The translations under genes were made by a program, and so were the position numbers. From Candidatus Zixiibacteriota bacterium (GTDB lineage: Bacteria > Zixibacteria > MSB-5A5 > JAABVY01 > JAHJOQ01), in the NCBI GenBank assembly GCA_020053015.1, contig JAGVNY010000069.1, positions 1-39,402 on the forward strand: a DNA stretch of 39,402 bases, written 5' to 3'. Under the pieces are notes generated by a model. It made no database searches. It saw only the letters and a list, made by a program, of their open reading frames with translations, and was not told where the DNA came from. Positions 37,405 through 39,402 of this stretch are shown piece after piece (the first letter of the stretch is position 1; every line of letters starts with the position of its first letter).

Positions 37405-38093
37405 GCTGGACCTCCTTGCTCACACTTCTGCTCGAAATCGGAAAACTGACGTCTGCGAATCAATCGATTGGGATCGTGAAGTCAAGCTCTTTTATGGTCG
37501 GAATCTCCAGAGGATCAGAACGTTTCAGGGTTTTGCTGAACTCTGTGATCTCGGAGTCAGCAGGCGAACGAGGGTGACTTCTATGCTACGAGCGAATTCT
37601 TCGATTCTTGTGGATCCGTGTGGGAAAGCGCGAGGATTAGCTGAATTAGACAGTAATCAGTGGCTTGGGAGGGTTGGGATATCCGGTGGAGACTCAGGGC
37701 AAGCCGGGCTTCGTCGCACGCCGTTTTGCGGTTGCCAGAGCCATACTTGGTAGCTTCATTTCTTCCGTTCATCTTTGTGCAATATCCCAAGCCGGAGATA
37801 GTCAGGCACAGGTCGGCCAGCAACAATTGGCTGCGCGACGGTAGAAGCACTTCCCAAACCTCGTAACGCACTGATACACAGTCGCAAACTATCCGGTGAT
37901 CTCTCGAACGCCGCACAAGTGGGACTCGAAAACCTTGACAGAGCTGATCGTGTTCCGTAATATACTGTCAAGTCGTTTTCGGTTTTGTTGACTATCAAGA
38001 TCAGCTGGTTGGCTGAAAGAAGTTGTCTGGAGAGTTTCCCGCTGAGAGTGGGGACCTTGAGAATCGTGATGGCAATCTGAAGGCTTTGGGGTC

Positions 38094-39402
38094 ATGTTCG
38101 TCGTAGCCTTGACATGTCTGATGCTGTTTGTGTCTTCCAGCTGTTTAGCGGGGTCGCTTGGCAATCTGTGGAAAGGGATTACCACTAAGCTGGAAGTCCG
38201 AACGGAGACTGTCGAAGGTGGAACAACGACCAAGCCCTTGGACGTCGATGGTGATGGAAATGATGAGCTATTTTGCTTTTCGCCAAAGATCTTCTATCTT
38301 CTTTCGCTTGATCATTGGAAGTACATGCACTCGTATTGGAATGACAAGCTGTGGAAGGCATTCCCGCTCAATTTCGATGGAGATAGTCTACCTGACTACG
38401 TCTGTGCAGAAGAAGACAGTACTTCATTCAGACTGAGGGTAATCACAGGCGTTGACCTGATCAGCAGTTCAGGATCGATCAAGGAACCGCAGTTAATCTG
38501 CGAGAAGCGGATCGAATGGATTGGTGGTGAACCTGCGGGACAACTGAGCCCTTTCGCAACCTACGATGTTAATGGCGACGGTTCTCTGGATCTGCTTTGT
38601 ACAACTGCGACTGGCGGGTTTGCGAAGCAGCCGCGCGGCATAGTGGCAGTTGATGGGGCGAACGGATCTGAGTTATGGCACAACTACTTCGGACCTTGGC
38701 CGAAAGATCCTCGTTTATCCGATATCAACGGAGACGGGATGCCAGAAATCGTGCTTGTGGGACATTCGGTGTCCAACGGCAGCGAGGCCAATGGGATCAG
38801 CGATTTCACATGCCTTCTGATGGCGATCAACCTCCGCGGTGAGTTCTTGTGGAAGCCGTTCGAGTTGGGAGGGGGTCTCACGAGAGCGTATTACGACCTG
38901 CTTTATAATCCCACGAACGGAGACTCCGACATAGTTGTTGCCACCTTGTCTCAGGATGCTTCTGCTCCGGAACAGCGGATCGTAAGAATCTCAGGGAGTC
39001 ATGGTGAGGTCAAGTTCTGGGGTGGCAGCTCGGAAGGCTTTTCTTCCGTGAGAGTGGTGGATGACTGGGATTCAGACAAACCAGCTGTTGCCGCAGCCAC
39101 TGTTGACGGAAAGATAATGATCTTGAGTGGTGAGCTGCATCTTCTGAGGACATACACCTACGCTGCCGACATTGAGCTCAATCTATCGACTCCGGTGGAC
39201 GTTGACGACGACGGCAGCCTTGAACTACCAGTGCTTACGGCTGACAACTCGTTCTTGTTTTTGAATTCAAAGGTGGAACCTGTAGTCGGGAGCCATATTG
39301 CTGATCGCCTATGGAGCATCGCACCTGTGAGAACACGTGATGGTAACGGCCACAAGTTTTTGGCAAGATGCATGCAGTCTGCTTATATCACCCATGTGGT
39401 GC
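38094..39402 (+). CDS. Partial FG-GAP/VCBS-like secreted or sensor protein, truncated by the window edge
   Basis: Open frame from ATG 38094 to the end without stop: MFVVALTCLMLFVSSSCLAGSL... with LDVDGDGNDELFCFS, YDVNGDGSLDLLCTT, SDINGDGMPEIVLVG, VDVDDDGSLELPVLT. Missing from the ORF track because it has no stop. Confidence 0.82.
   Translation, partial: MFVVALTCLMLFVSSSCLAGSLGNLWKGITTKLEVRTETVEGGTTTKPLDVDGDGNDELFCFSPKIFYLLSLDHWKYMHSYWNDKLWKAFPLNFDGDSLPDYVCAEEDSTSFRLRVITGVDLISSSGSIKEPQLICEKRIEWIGGEPAGQLSPFATYDVNGDGSLDLLCTTATGGFAKQPRGIVAVDGANGSELWHNYFGPWPKDPRLSDINGDGMPEIVLVGHSVSNGSEANGISDFTCLLMAINLRGEFLWKPFELGGGLTRAYYDLLYNPTNGDSDIVVATLSQDASAPEQRIVRISGSHGEVKFWGGSSEGFSSVRVVDDWDSDKPAVAAATVDGKIMILSGELHLLRTYTYAADIELNLSTPVDVDDDGSLELPVLTADNSFLFLNSKVEPVVGSHIADRLWSIAPVRTRDGNGHKFLARCMQSAYITHVV

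Noticed and set aside
37405-38093. Several ORFs of 68-205 aa between the repeat lipoprotein and the truncated FG-GAP gene
   Set aside because: No recognisable domains, no convincing ribosome sites, and the frames overlap each other on both strands; treated as intergenic.

Overview
The window looks like chromosomal sequence from an FCB-type bacterium, inferred from the NHPNPFNPST-type sorting tails and dockerin repeats. Left flank (1-6.0 kb): small metal/ferritin genes, a PAS/GAF hybrid kinase, a PEBP-like protein and MscL. A tRNA-Arg(TCT) at 6085-6158 marks the left edge of an integrated island of about 12 kb. Nearly all island genes are on the minus strand: a frameshifted large serine recombinase whose C-terminus runs into the tRNA, an XRE regulator, a tyrosine recombinase, an HTH/zinc-ribbon protein with a tiny coupled ORF, a QueC-like PP-loop protein with an unknown partner, and a complete type I restriction-modification operon (hsdS, hsdM, hsdR). 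Next to it, on the plus strand, is an HTH-MNT/HEPN toxin-antitoxin pair with a clear promoter/operator. From 19.5 kb onward there is a signalling and secretion region. It holds a propeller-type sensor kinase with an NtrC-family regulator, two secreted proteins with T9SS-type sorting domains, and a tight three-gene operon (unknown protein / zf-HC2-like protein / membrane protein with a Lon-type protease domain inside and an FG-GAP-like propeller outside). It ends with a YCF48-like tandem-repeat lipoprotein and a truncated FG-GAP protein at the right edge. The two best candidates for undescribed systems are the Lon-like/zf-HC2 operon (25.9-30.2 kb) and the QueC-like plus ORF288 pair attached to the type I RM operon (9.9-12.5 kb). 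All family calls come from reading motifs by eye; no database search was run.
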